A stretch of 64,000 nucleotides of DNA, taken from assembly GCF_000090795.2 (NCBI RefSeq), contig NW_003546242.1:1189907-1253906 (forward strand), given 5' to 3'. The position numbers were made by a program, and so were the translations under genes. Origin of the DNA: Amphimedon queenslandica. Its lineage: Eukaryota > Porifera > Demospongiae > Haplosclerida > Niphatidae. The notes under the pieces were generated by a model. It did no database searches, was not told the origin of the DNA, and saw only the letters and a program-made list of their open reading frames with translations. Below are positions 51,481 to 63,480 of this stretch, piece after piece. Within the stretch, counting starts at the first letter, position 1, and each line of letters starts with the position of its first letter.

Positions 51481-53277
51481 AATCATTTTTATCATCTGTA
51501 CACAAAATAAAGATTGTCCAAAAGTCAAGATTGTAGTTATGACGTGTCCAAATTTAGCTCTTTATGCCTTTCAAGGCACATTTGGTTAAACTTTCTTATA
51601 ATGCAGGCCCGATTAGCTTCCTCAGTTTCTCGTCCAAATTTCTTCTAATACAATCTGTGCAACAAAGAAACATGCAATAATGACCCTTTTACAAGCATTT
51701 ACAGTAAAAAAATTTGGCTGTCTTCTCATCTTCACCTGACTTATTACCTACTCCTTCTTTGACATTATTGTTTGTGATCAAACACAAAGTTAAGCAAAAA
51801 TGACACTAAAACCCAATCATATCAATGCTAGACTTTGCTTCATGTATTGAATTATTATATCCATTTTGTGTTCTACTCGACCAAGTGTCTGATGTAACTA
51901 TAAGTATATAATAAGGCATAATTCTGTGGATTGGCAATAATTTATTACATCATTATTATGGCTGATTCACTTGCAAATTGGGAAGAGAATGGCAAATAGT
52001 TTTCCTACAAAAAGGACTACATAAGAATAATCCTCCAACATACATATACTTTTGACAAAGAACTTTCTGGAGCCTTGACTAAAAGTGCAACTTAGAAATT
52101 AACAGATTATCAATGAATCATGTTGCTACTTTTTGGTGTGAGAAATGGAATAGGCACTGTTTTGCAATAATTAATAATAAGCATAATACATGTTACATTT
52201 GTTTCCTTCTATTATCTGTAGTAATCTCTGTTTCAAGTGGCATATCCTCCAAACTAACAGTCTTGTGAATCTATCGCCATACATAAAAGTCTATAATCAT
52301 TATTCAAACATAATTATACCTATCTTTGGTGGCAGTTCATTTTCATCATCATCGTCATCATCTTTCCAATATCTGTTTTGAGGAAGTGGCACTTGTGTCA
52401 GTTGTGTGAATATCTCTTGAGACTCTTTCATAGATTTTACACATAATATTTAAAATTAGTGACTAATGGCACATGCAGCACATATAGTTCACCAACTACC
52501 TTCTTAGATTTCCTTCTCATTATCAATGGTCGTAATTGTTGTATCTATAAGCCTTTCTCTAAACATAGTTTCAGTAATATATACTAATATAGAGTTTTCC
52601 ACAAAGCATTCTACGTGAGCTAAACAGCTGACAAGCACTACAATAAAACATGACATTTTAGGGACTTTAAAAATTCATAATAAGTCCAATTTTGATTACA
52701 TTCAGCTGAAAGTTATACTATATAAGCACATGTATATGTATCAGAATAAATAATAAAAATGGGGAATTCTCTCCTTGTGATTTTGTCAAAATATTCTGTA
52801 CTATAGCACAAGGTCTTCGACCCAGTTTTTGAGCAACTTGACAATCCACCAAAATGAAGCTGTAGGATCACTACGCTGTATAAATATACTGTAGGTTATA
52901 CATACTTGTATGTTCATGTTCTTAGTCACTTTCAGTCATTATTAAAGACTTCACATTCTCTGATTTTTTAACTTCAAATAGAAAATATTAATTCAGAATA
53001 TCAGTGCAACGATACATTACTTACGATGAGTTTCCATCACCACTACTGCCTGTGGCCGTCTCCTAGCTTTTGAAATGACATTTCTTCCTTAAGGGAGATA
53101 TTTTAGAGTCACTTTCTCTCCACTCACAGTCTTTAAATAATTGTGATGACCTTACGACATATTTCTTAGTAGTTCCATCATTTTTATTGAGTTCTACAGT
53201 ACAGCATACAAAATTTTACTATGATTGAATGTTGCCCTAATTAATATGCAGTGTGCAGTGATGGAAAAATTCAGAAA
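51481..53277. other. Non-coding part of the large element
   Basis: No coding sequence recognised. Simple ATC-rich sequence near 52340-52365. Confidence 0.35.
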
Positions 53278-53282
53278 ATGGC

Positions 53283-53470
53283 TGTTGTGTTTCTGTTCTT
53301 TGCTAACGCAGGTTCACAGATAACACTAAATGTACTATTATAAAAATCTGACTAAAACTGGCCAGAGACAATACTTACATAAACAGTCATATAGGAAGTC
53401 TATTTGACAAACCACAAATATGTAATTACATAAATATGAGATTAAATGATTAGTTTTAACAATTACTACA
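53283..53470 (-). repeat. 3' LTR of gypsy element 2
   Basis: 188 bp, reverse strand begins TGTAGTAATTGTTAAAACTA and ends ACACAACA. Confidence 0.9.
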
Positions 53471-53481
53471 TCTCTCTCTCC

Positions 53482-54650
53482 TTAATGTAAAATTCCAGGG
53501 GTATATCTGTCTGGTGGTTGCTTATGTTGACTGAACCTCCTAATTTCTGTAGTCATATTAGTGGTAGTGGTACTGGAAGTTGGGACCATGGGAGTATTAT
53601 TTATAGGTGTACAACATGTTCTAGTAACAGTAGGACCAAAATCCTCTTCCGTAGAATCAGGAAGAAGAGTGTGCAGTCCCTCAGTATTGTAACACTTCTT
53701 TAGCTGTTCAATGTGTCTTTTCCATGTTTCCCCATTTTCCAACTTAAAAATGTACATCACAGGACTAATCTCCTTAACAATGTATGCAAAAAGCCAGGGT
53801 TGCCCCTTTCTATAATTCATAGCATATACAAAATTTTCCTCTTTAAAATTCAACACTTTGTATTCATGTCATGATACTTTTTCTGTTGCTCTACATTCGC
53901 TTGGACTCTTTCTTCTAGACTAGAATTGACCAAAGTGAGTTGAGTACGAATGGATCTTCCATACAGTCACTCTGCTGTCGAACAACCAGTAGTTGTCTTG
54001 GGTGTGATTCTGTATGACAAGAGAAATTGTAATACTTTTTCTCTCAGAGTCCCTCCTCCTTGCTTCATTACAGCATGCTTCACTGACTTAACTGCTCTTT
54101 CTGCTAGTCCATTTGAAGCTTGATGATATGGTGATGATGTGAGGTGTTTAATACCATTCCTTGATAGGAAATACTTGAACTCCTCACTCGTGAAGCAGAG
54201 CCCATTATCAGTAACAATGGTCTGTGGTATGCCCAGTTGATCAAATGTAATTTTTAGATTTTCAATTGTAGCTTTTGAGGTTGAAGATGTCGTAGCATGC
54301 ACTTCCAGCCACTTAGCATGAGCATCCACTAGCACTTGGAGCATGTCTCCATTAATTGGACCAGCATAGTCAATATGTACTCTTGACCATGGTGTAGTTG
54401 GCCATTGCCAGGGCTGAATGGGTGCTAGGGGTAGGTTGTTACTGTTAGATTGGCATGCTGAGCAGTGTCTAGCTTTACTAGCAATATCTTGATCAAATAA
54501 GTATGCTCTAGCAAGCCTGTTAATATGGATATAACAGGGTGAGACATGTGAAGCACTTCCAATAACTGTTCCCTCCCTTGGGGTGGCATGATTACTCTGT
54601 TACACCACAAGAGACACCCATCATGTGTGGTTAGCTCTGAGGCTCTCACC
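53482..54650 (-). pseudogene. Integrase of gypsy element 2
   Basis: Minus-strand segments: 54649-54425 (zinc region, TAQHANLTV), 54344-53967 with the catalytic core [32 protein letters not shown] and [20 protein letters not shown] (Asp, Asp, Glu all present), and 53856-53482 for the C-terminal domain (EISPVMYIFKLENGETWKRH). Stops at about 53966 and at the core entry break the frame. It inserts cDNA into the host chromosome. Confidence 0.85.
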
Positions 54651-54799
54651 TTGAATGGCCTGAGTTCATTTATGTTGGACTCTGTGGTTTCTGCTGGCCA
54701 ACCCTCTCGTGTAAACTGTACAACTTTTGAGAGGGCAGGGTCCTGCCTAGTCTATCTTTTAACTTGCAGTGCGGTGACTGGTGTTTGATCTAATACATG

Positions 54800-56400
54800 T
54801 AATAACATTATATTTTCTGGGGAACTGTATGGGTAACTGAAACTGAAGAGGTAATCTGCTCAAATCATCAGCATTGGAGTGCGTTGCTGTACATTTTAAT
54901 GCTAAGGTATATTCATACATTGATCAAGTAAGTTCCCACCATTGAATTCTAGCAGAGGCTTGAGGTGGAATTGCTCTATCTTCTCCAAACAGTGAGAGCA
55001 GTGGCGTATGATCAATGATTAATGTAAAATGAGGACCATATGAATAAGAATGGAATCTCTTCATACCAAACACACAGGCCAGACCTTCCTTGTCTATTTG
55101 TGAATAGTTCTGTTCTGCTTTAGAGAGTGTGCAAAAGACACCCTATGGAGTGTTCAGTGCCATTAGCCATCTTGAGTTGCTAACACAGCACCAATTCCAT
55201 ACTAGGAAGCATCACAATCAAGTATTAACTCCTTGGTTGAATCATAGTGAACTAACACATTAGATGACACTAACAGATCCTTAGAGACTTGTAATGTGTC
55301 AGCCTCCTCTTTTTTCCATTTCCACGGTTGATCTGCTTTGAGCAATTGATATAGTGAATGTAACTCCTGTGATAGATTTGGAAAAAACTTGCTGTAGTAA
55401 TTTTGCAAGCCCAAATAGGCTTTTAATTCATAGACATTCTTTGGAGGAGGTGCATCTTGAATGGCTTTGTCCTTCTTTGGTAAAGGGTGAATCCCAGCTT
55501 TATCAATTTGGTAACCCAGATATGTTACAGATGGTTCCATGAATGAACACTTTTTCTTGCAAAGTCGAAGACCCGCATCTTGTAGGCATGTAAGTACCAA
55601 CATCAAATTCTTGATATTATCTTCCTCACTCCTTCCAGTGACCAATATGTCATCTAAGTACACAACAGTGTAATTTAGATCTCAAAGAAAATTTTCCATC
55701 ACTGTCTGGAAAATTCTTCGAGTAGATGCTACTCCATAAGGAAGGCGAGTATACTGGTGCAATCCCTTATGCGTATTGATAATGACATACTTCTGTGCTT
55801 CCTCTTATGGCTTTATTTGCAAATATGCCTGACTGTAATCCAATTTTGTGAACAACTGACCTCCAGCAAATGAAGGTAGCAAGTCTTCTACTTTCGGGAT
55901 GATATATCGATTGAGGCCAGATGCCTGATTAATTGTCAGTTTGAAGTCCCCACAGATCCTTATTGATTTCTTATCAGGCTTAAAAACAGGGACTATAGGA
56001 TCAGCCCAGTCAGCAAATGCAACTGGTTTTATGATACCTTCCTTATTGAGACGTTGTAGCTCCTCCACAACCAATGGTCGGATAGCTTATGGCACAGATC
56101 GAGCCTTGCAGTACTTAGCTGTTGCAGACTCATCTACCTGAAAGAAGGCTTCATAGCCTTAGTGTCCCCAGTCCTCCTTCAAACAGTGACTGGTGCTCTT
56201 CTAGTACTTCATCTTGAAGTGGATTCTGAGAAGTAACATCATTTAAGCTGTGCCAATCTAGCTTGATTTCTTTCAACCATTTTTGTCCCAAAAACCTTGT
56301 CCCGTCTTTAGCTACTACTGGTAGTGGTAATCTGCATCTTAGCTCTTTGTACCTTGCAGATACCATCATAGAACATAGAGTTCTCAGCTTTTCTTTTCAA
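54800..56400 (-). pseudogene. Reverse transcriptase and RNase H of gypsy element 2
   Basis: Minus strand: 56369-56151 (linker, KWLKEIKLDWHSLNDV), 56074-55805 (LQRLNKEGIIKPVAFADWAD, LTINQASGLNRYIIPKVEDL, FTKLDYSQAYLQI) and 55663-55202 with an intact VVYLDDILVTG, TYLGYQIDKAGIHPLPKK, ELKAYLGLQNYYSKFFP and ILDCDASxYGIGAVLA. RNase H continues to about 54800 with more stops. Catalytic Asp residues of the RT are preserved, unlike in gypsy element 1. Stops near 55805 and 55664 interrupt the ORF. Confidence 0.88.
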
Positions 56401-57381
56401 TAAGTTCTGAAGGTTACAGTTGACTTTTCTAAGGTTTTGTTTGGCCTGTACTTCTGATAGGTTCGCTCCGATACTAATGACACCGATGCCCCAGTATCTA
56501 CTTCCATCATTATCTCTGAACCTTCTACTTCTATGTTTACCATCAATGGGTTTACTAACTCAGTTTTCTTCGGAACTGAAAAAATGTGATACTCCTGAGC
56601 TGGTTCCACTTCATTGGTATCGTCATCTATGTGCTTTATGACTGGCTTATGCTTAACTGGTGGCATTTCCTTTGTATTGCAACAAGCTTTCTTTATGTGA
56701 CCAATCTTGCCGCAATCATGGCATCTGGCCTCTTTGAAGCGACACGAACATGCTAAGTGATCTTTTCATTCACATCTGTAGCAACTCGATCTCCCTGTCG
56801 GCTTTTTTTTGTGCTGAGAATTTGTTTATGGACGTCCTCTGTTCTCGATGCTCCCATAGTTGATCCATTTTACATTGTCACGGCATTCTCTGCAGCTGAC
56901 TCCATGGCTTGGGCTACTTTCACCATGTTATCCAATGACAGGTCTGCTTCAGACAGCAATCTCTTATGTGTAGCCATATCATTGACTCCACAAATTAATT
57001 TGTCCTTCACATATCGTTAAGAGTATCACCAAATTTACCGTGGTTTGCCATAGCTCTCAGTTCTGCCAAGAAGGTGGCAATAGACTCTCCTGGCTGTCTA
57101 CAATGATTGTAAAACTTAAACCTTTGGATAATTGGAGAAGGAGGGGAGTTGAAATGAGCTTTCAGCAATGCGTTAAGATTATTAAGACTCGTCTCCACTG
57201 GCTAGCTGGAGCTGTTAAGCTGATCAGTAACTTATAAGTTGAGCATCCCACACTTGATAGTAGCATGGCTCTTTGCTTCATGGCATTTGTTATGCCATTA
57301 GCTTCACAGTAGCATTAGAAGCGTCCATTCTTCCCTTGCCCTTTCAAAGTCTTGGACTTGACCAAACTGTGGAGTGGCCAT
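56397..57381 (-). pseudogene. Gag and protease of gypsy element 2
   Basis: ATG at 57381-57379 (MATPQFGQVQDFERA). Capsid region 57198-57007: SPIIQRFKFYNHCRQPGESI, FLAELRAMANHGKFGDTL, then ICGVNDMATHKRLLSEADLS. The nucleocapsid has two zinc knuckles at about 56775-56690 (CYRC..KDHLACSC and CHDCGKIGHIKKAC); one codon in the first is a stop. Protease: EGSEIMMEVDTGASVSLVSE, with an intact DTG at 56498-56490. Frameshifts between the pieces. Confidence 0.85.
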
Positions 57382-57394
57382 TCTCGTCGCCAGT

Positions 57395-57582
57395 TGTTGT
57401 GTTTCTCTTCTATGATAACACAGGTTCACAGATAACACCAAAAGTACTATTATAAAAATCTGACAAAAAATGGCCAGAGACAATACTTACATAAACATTC
57501 ATACAGGAAGTCTATTTCACAAACCACAAATATGTAATTACATAAACATAAGATTAAATGATTAGTTTTAACAATTACTACA
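57395..57582 (-). repeat. 5' LTR of gypsy element 2
   Basis: 188 bp, the same length as the 3' LTR. About a dozen differences are visible by eye, so the insertion is moderately old. Confidence 0.9.
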
Positions 57583-57587
57583 ATGGC

Positions 57588-58429
57588 AGTCACTTCCGAA
57601 TGCAAATACTTTTGGATCAGAATTTGAATTTGGAATGATTATACATATACACTGTACAGCGCAAATTTTTGAGGGCTGTAAAGTTTGTGATTATTTCAAA
57701 ATTTTTGAGAATTAATTCTGCAAAAAATTAATATATTACAGTTACAAAAAGGCGGTAAAGATAGCAAACTAAAAGCTGTGTTAGGCTTTCATATTTTAAA
57801 AATTTGTGTATTCAAAGAATAAAAAATGCTGACACTGCAAAAAGCATTAATTTTTTAATGAAATAGTTGAAAATGTACCTTCCAATCATCCATTTTAATG
57901 CATAAATTATTGAGAATAAGCACAAAATTTTGATTCGCTAAATGTTACAAAAGTGACTTGTAATTTTTTCTAACGATTTAAAATTTTTATTTGATAGAAG
58001 TGCACTTGGACTTGCAATTCCCAATCAAAGCATACCAAATAATCCAATTGCTAGCATACAGCAAAACAGTAAAATGAATTAGGCAAGTGCACTTTGAACT
58101 CTACATATGCTCAATTACAATTATAGAGCTAAGCCTAGTGAATTAAAATTCTATTATTACTCAACTTCCATTGACATATTTTCTCAGAGCTTGCAGTCTG
58201 CCTTAGTTCCACAGATTCCTTAGCCTTTTGACTTGAAGCCCTCTTCCTCTTTTAATTCTCTGACATAATACCTCAGAGTATTACTGATGCTTCGTCTGTT
58301 TCCTTACACACTTGTTATCACTTTTTAAAGGAGACTGCGAAACGACGACTTTATTAACACATGTATCTCAGGCTGATGCACATGCGCAGTTGTACTGTGA
58401 ACTTTCAATATTGATCTTTGTGCAGTAGC
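57588..58429. other. Non-coding part of the large element
   Basis: AT-rich, no gene seen. Probably the promoter side of the transposase gene that starts at 58431. Confidence 0.4.
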
Positions 58430-59073
58430 CATGACTGGTAAGTGCAAAAGATACAATGCTTATCTACAAGATCCGTCGGCCCCAATTCCAAAAACATCAG
58501 CTTTGAGTCATAAGAAACAACATGCAAATGAGGCAGCAAGTGTTTCTAGATCTAATGTCAAATATGGCACTGGAGTTAAAAGAAAGTGACTTTACAATAT
58601 TGATGTTTTAGTATCCATACCACGACAAACCAAGTGGAGATGGAAAAGGAGTAATTAAATGCATAATTATTCAATTTAAAGAGCATGCCATACGTAAATT
58701 TGCTCAAACTACTCCGGATAATGATGGTGCTGGAGAAGATAGTTCAAGCCAAAGTACTGATTGTCATACAGATATAAGTGATAGAGACCGTGGTGATTGT
58801 GATAGATCAGATGATACATACAGTGCTGAAATTTCTCCTATAGCTTCAAATCAACTAGAATTAACATGTGACAGTGATGCAGGTCATAGCGAGAGACGTG
58901 ACAGTAGCTATGACAGTTAAGGACCAAAAAATGGATCTAGTAGGGATACAGATAGTGAAGGATGATGTTCTAGTCATGTTACAGGTATTCAGATACAATT
59001 GTTTATCTTGCAATGGACATGCAGTTGATGACATGCTCAGTAGCAATGAAATTGGATATGATGCAATCAGTAT

Positions 59074-59220
59074 CAGCAGTCAGGGTACATTCAGTTACAT
59101 GTACATCACCAGCTAATTGCATTGTTAAATAAACTGTATGATAATAATCAGCAGTCAGGGTACATTCAGTTACCTGTACATCACCAGCTAATTGCATTGT
59201 TAAATAAACTGTATGATAAT
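59074..59220 (+). repeat. 75-bp tandem duplication inside the transposase gene
   Basis: Two copies (59074-59148, 59149-59220) differ at a couple of positions; being 25 codons, the unit keeps the frame and duplicates QQSGYIQL(H/P)VHHQLIALLN. Confidence 0.85.
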
Positions 59221-60617
59221 GGCAAAACTAATGCTACAATAAGTTGGTGTGCCATGATGCAATATGTTATGTGTAACCACCTGTCATTTGAAGCAACTGA
59301 ATGCCTCATATCTCTAATGCAGGTATAGATCTGTATAAACTTTGATGTGAACACTGTGTATTACACGTACACTAGATTCATGGCCCCAAACCTAATAAGT
59401 TACCCTCCAAACATTTACCACCTAAGAAAGGAATTGAAAAACCACAGTCATACACTGTGCAACATTGCTGCACTGATTGTCATTTAAAAATATCTTCTGA
59501 AATGCAGAAGTGTTCAAATAAAAGTGTTCAGGAAGAGTTTGTGATATGGTACTATTACCACTAGAATGGTAAGTGGTATTAAATAAAATACATTAATATC
59601 AACATGTTTTATTCATTTACAGCAGCATGATCAGTTTGTGTACCCTTTCAAAAGAATTTAGGACAGTTGGTATTTTAGAGATGTGTATGATGCTAGGCTT
59701 TTACTGATTTGATGTCTCCTGGCAAATTCCTGTCAACACCTCAGATTGGTTCTCTCAACTGATGGTATACCAAAATTTAAATCATCAAAGGGAAGTCTTT
59801 GGCCAGTCTATTTAATGCTTACCAATATCTCACCTCACTTAAGAACTAAAGTCAAAAATTTGATTGTAGCTTCTCTGTGGTTAGGGCCAACCAAACCAAG
59901 AATGAATTGTTTGCTACAACCTATTTTACATAGTATATCACATCAAGAGATAGGAATAGTAGTACAGCAAACATCTACACAACCTATAACTCTTCGAGCT
60001 AAGCTAATCTTTGATCTTCCAGCTAGAGCAGCAGCCACAAATACAATGCAGTTGAATGGCAAATACGGCTGTTTTTCTGTGTTGATAAGGGTGAAATGCA
60101 TAATAGAGCTCATATATACCCTCCAAATGACCAGCATGATATGCAATCACATGAGCAAATGATGAGAGCAGATAGCAAAGTATGGCGTCTGTTTTGTCAT
60201 GTCATCTCCAGTTTCCAGCTTGCATACCCATAGACTACATCCATTCAATTTTAAAAGCTGTATCAAGGCTGTTGATGAAACTGAGCTTTGCATTATCTTC
60301 CAGTGCAAGCCTTTTAGCTTGTGTAAACATGTACACACTCTAGTGTATAAGGTGAAGCCTCCAAAAGAGATCCAGCATTTACCACATTTCTTACAGCAAA
60401 TGTCTTTCTACAAGGCATCATGGCATAGGGCATGGATTATATTTCATGCTTTGCCTATATTTTCTTTGTTCCTGCCAACAAAACACTCTCACCACTTATT
60501 AATACTGGTTTCTGCTGTACACATCCTATTCTGAGACAGAATAAAAATCAATCATATAGTCATAGCTCACAAAATGCTATCAACCTTTTATTAAACAGCA
60601 GGAGAGCTGTATTCACC

Positions 60618-60627
60618 ATATATATAT

Positions 60628-60662
<35 letters not shown>
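60618..60662. repeat. (TA)n microsatellite
   Basis: About 44 bp of alternating TA with one phase break, inside the decayed transposase coding region. Confidence 0.95.
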
Positions 60663-61160
60663 GGCAAATATGCACTTCCTGGAACACCTTGTAAGTGTTG
60701 TCTAGTTATAGGGCCACAGTGGGCCTACTCCATGTTTGGATTTGAAAACCTAAATGCTTATCAGGGTAACACTTATCATGGTACACGTAAAATAGTGTAT
60801 CAAATGGCATTTGAAGTACAAATGTGACAAGCAATACCTGATAAATTGCAGGAGCTAAGCATAAATGAATCTGCCGAGGCATAAGCTTATATAAATAATA
60901 TTCTCTGTAAAACCAGTACCAGCATGACAAAAGTTGATAATAATTTCTATGCATTTAGAAAGTTCTCTTGTCATTTGCTTACTCCTGAAGAATGTGAATT
61001 AGCTTCAGCACATGGCATTTTTATTAGTGTAGATGTTTACATATTTTAAAGATTCATGTTTTCAAACACAATATATTATAGCAAGCAATATAGTAGAAAA
61101 GGCCATCCAAGGAACAATACAATATACAGTTACTATTTATCTGTTGCACTAAACGTCGAG

Positions 61161-63087
61161 TATTGTGAAATAGTAAAACTTTTATGTTGCAGTATATCCC
61201 ATGTGCATTACTAATACCTTGCCAGTAGTTAACCGTTTATCATCTCAAACTGATGTACCACCACCTTGCAGGAACAAGCAAATCTGCGATGTTACATCAG
61301 GAAATTGTATTAGTCCCATCTTTAAATGAGAAGGTGCGGTATAACAGTTGGGGCCCTTGCCAAGGTAGCTTCCGTTTTATTCACCTGTAAAAATGTCAGC
61401 TCTAGATGGTGTAGCTTCTTCAAGGAAAAACGAGGGTTTTGGTACAAAATGGACTTCCATTTTACTCTCAATAAAGACAATGACCAGTTGTAGCTAGGCT
61501 TGATCAAGTGAAGGGGCGTTTAGCCACTAAAAGAAGGCGCTGGAACTGCTGTCTCACTTACTCACCAATTTTGTTTAAAAAGATCATTCTGAAACTCCAT
61601 CACATGATACGAGCTCTGCTATGCTCAATACTTCAGGTAGTTATAATGTTTTTGAATTAGTCAATATGTATAAATAAGTTATAGGTGATCATAACGAAGA
61701 GCAGCCATTCTGTGCATAGATATAGGATCAACTTTTTGGATGCATATGTTGGTGTTTGTGTGGTATAGTTGACTAAAGGATTATCAGTTACAAACAAGTA
61801 TTATTATTATTACTATTATTTCAATTCAATGCCAGTTGTGAATCTTGCAACTGTATCTCAAGTTTATTAGGTACTAGATACAGAAGTATGTGCAATGCAA
61901 AGTAATCATACAGTGGCATTATTTTTAGGCTTGTAATAGTATTTTACTTGTGCTCATATATTGCTATCACAGTACTGCCATAGTTTTGTCAGCATCACTT
62001 GCTACAGTTGGGAAGAGGTACACAGATACTGGAGGCTCCTCACCATCCCCATATCTATTCAACCGTATTATTGCTTATATTTTTAAAAATTCAGAATAAT
62101 TTTGTGTATACTTCTTTCAGTAGATCATTGAATGCTACAACTGCTGCAAGTACAAGGATCTGAATCAGGATCATGTTGAGGTCTTTTTCTGGAATCACTT
62201 CTACTTGATGGCGGCTGATATAAGGTAGTTGGCAGGGCTGTCTGGTCCAAGTAGCAGTGGTTCCTGGGCTGGTTTTTTGTGTAGTAGTGAGGACTATTCC
62301 CTTGCCACCATCACTTATAATCTGCCAGACAGCTTCATTGACTGTGTTTTTAGGGTGTTGACAGATTTTTCAGAATAAATAATATTTGATAATTATGTAA
62401 AATTATTACTTCACGTCAATTATACAATTTCTCTCCTTTCTATGTTTTCTAGATGTCCTTCTGGTTAAGTCTCTTGCCTTTGCTAATTTTAGTGTTTTTG
62501 TAATGCGTTTTCCTAGTGATTTAGCCGTGATAAGAACAGTGCCAGTGCGGGAGCCATTCTGTTAGTTTGAAATTTCTTTAAATGTGGCCGCCATATTGTG
62601 CCCAGGGCACCTCCATTTATACTGTGATCGATGGAAGCAATATCATGACGTTGTTGCAATAGTTTTATAGTGCACCTTCTCCTTTGAACTTATTGATAAT
62701 GAAAATTGGCAGCTCATTGCCATACCCCTAGGAAATATTGTTAAAAAAGTTTTTATATTAATATTCCACTACAGCAACAAAAAAGTCATGTCAGCATTAC
62801 CTAATAATTATGAGTTTCACTGATTCAATTTAATTTATTTCATTCTTTTCTTTTATTATAAATAAAATGTACCGTATAGTCATAAAGAGACAAATAACAA
62901 CAACTTACATTCAGTTTTTCTATTATGAACATGCCTTGTTATTCTTATAAGATCTTGCAACATTTGTCACTATCTTATTTGACATCTCAACTGCTTGATA
63001 AGATACTACAAGACAGATTTAATCTTACTTCGTCTCACAGCATCTTGTAAGATCATACAGATTCTTAGAAAGATTTATTTGCTGGGT
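61161..63087. other. 3' non-coding part of the large element
   Basis: No gene was recognised between the transposase remnant and the right terminus. It holds an ATT microsatellite at 61800-61822 and, at 62945-63087, the subterminal AAGATCTTAT/CTTACAAGAT repeats and the 18-bp terminal repeat. Confidence 0.45.
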
Positions 63088-63189
63088 AGTCACATCATTG
63101 AATTATGGTACTCTTTTACCTGACAATAGAGATGAAGTTTTTAGGTAGGAATTTTATGAAAACATTACTTTTTCCATTTTTCTTGCATT

Positions 63190-63480
63190 TAGTGCTAGTT
63201 GGGTGACAATAAATGGAATTACTTATTCCATTGGACTAGTAGCAATAGTTCTTTCCAGCTTAACATCAATCTGTGGTGAAACAGTTGACTCAATACTTTA
63301 TGACACTGATAACAGCTTACTGGTAACTTGCAGTCTTTTTACTGTTGCTTCTGTGTCACACTATCATGCTTATGAAGTTGTGTCCTGAAAATAATGAATT
63401 TAGTGTTCTAAAACAAGTCCAAGTTTCAGATGCTACTCCTCTTTTATTGTACTCACTTAAAAAACACTCAGATTATTGTT
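63190..63480 (+). pseudogene. C-terminal fragment resembling a Transposase_21-type protein
   Basis: After a splice-acceptor-like TTGCATTTAG (63183-63192), the plus strand reads SWVTINGITYSIGLVAIVLS, ETVDSILYD and SVSHYHAYEVVS (to 63388). After a stop it continues in frame with NNEFSVLKQVQVSDATPLLL to about 63480. The layout (SWxxVxGxxYxxG..GxVxxIL..HYHAY) recalls the C-terminus of Transposase_21-type proteins. It lies just outside the large element, so it may be from another copy. Family assignment uncertain. Confidence 0.35.

Larger units (their letters stand above)
53283..57582 (-). mobile_element. Ty3/gypsy LTR retrotransposon 2
   Basis: Two 188-bp LTRs (53283-53470 and 57395-57582) with TG..CA ends, flanked by a perfect 5-bp duplication ATGGC (53278-53282, 57583-57587). 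The purine tract AAGGAGAGAGAGAGA precedes the 3' LTR, and ACTGGCGACGAGAATGG, a primer-binding site of the TGGCGACGAG type, follows the 5' LTR. Gag and pol lie on the minus strand with comparatively few stops. This is the youngest large insertion visible in the window, and its LTRs are much alike. Confidence 0.93.
58431..61160 (+). pseudogene. Transposase_21-like (CACTA/EnSpm-type) transposase
   Basis: ATG at 58431 (MTGKCKRYNAYLQDPSAPIP). An acidic/serine-rich region follows at 58680-58910, then a zinc-like region (CTDCHLKISSEMQKC, 59470-59510). The diagnostic core is LVLSTDGIPKFKSSKGSLWP, VKNLIVASLWLGPTKPRMNC and KLIFDLPARAAATNTMQLNG (59740-60065), then FLQQMSFYKASWHRAWIIFH and LPTKHSHHLLILVSAVHILF (60380-60530, DUF4218-like), QWAYSMFGFENLNAY (60715-60760) and YYSKQYSRKGH (about 61075-61110). 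The pattern LxTDGIxxFKSS..SxWPV..GLWxGxxKPxM..FDLPARAAATNxxQFNGKYGC is, from memory, that of animal Transposase_21 proteins. Frameshifts and an AT microsatellite break it. Confidence 0.75.
51311..63087 (+). mobile_element. Large Transposase_21/CACTA-like DNA transposon (about 11.8 kb with insert)
   Basis: Both ends carry an identical 18-bp inverted repeat ACCCAGCAAATAAATCTT (51311-51328 and, reversed, 63070-63087), with AGT on both sides (51308-51310, 63088-63090), a 3-bp target duplication as in CACTA/EnSpm elements. Beyond the 18 bp, both ends hold many copies of a short subterminal word (AAGATCTTAC, AAGATCTTG, GTAAGATTA) in both orientations over 150 bp, another CACTA habit. Inside is a Transposase_21-like gene (58.4-61.2 kb), and a gypsy element is nested in it. 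The caveat is that the two ends could be independent MITEs. Confidence 0.6.

Noticed and set aside
62570-62600. GCCGCCATATTG YY1-like site and GTGCCC/GGGCAC palindrome as a promoter
   Set aside because: Isolated short motifs without a gene start nearby; expected by chance in 64 kb.
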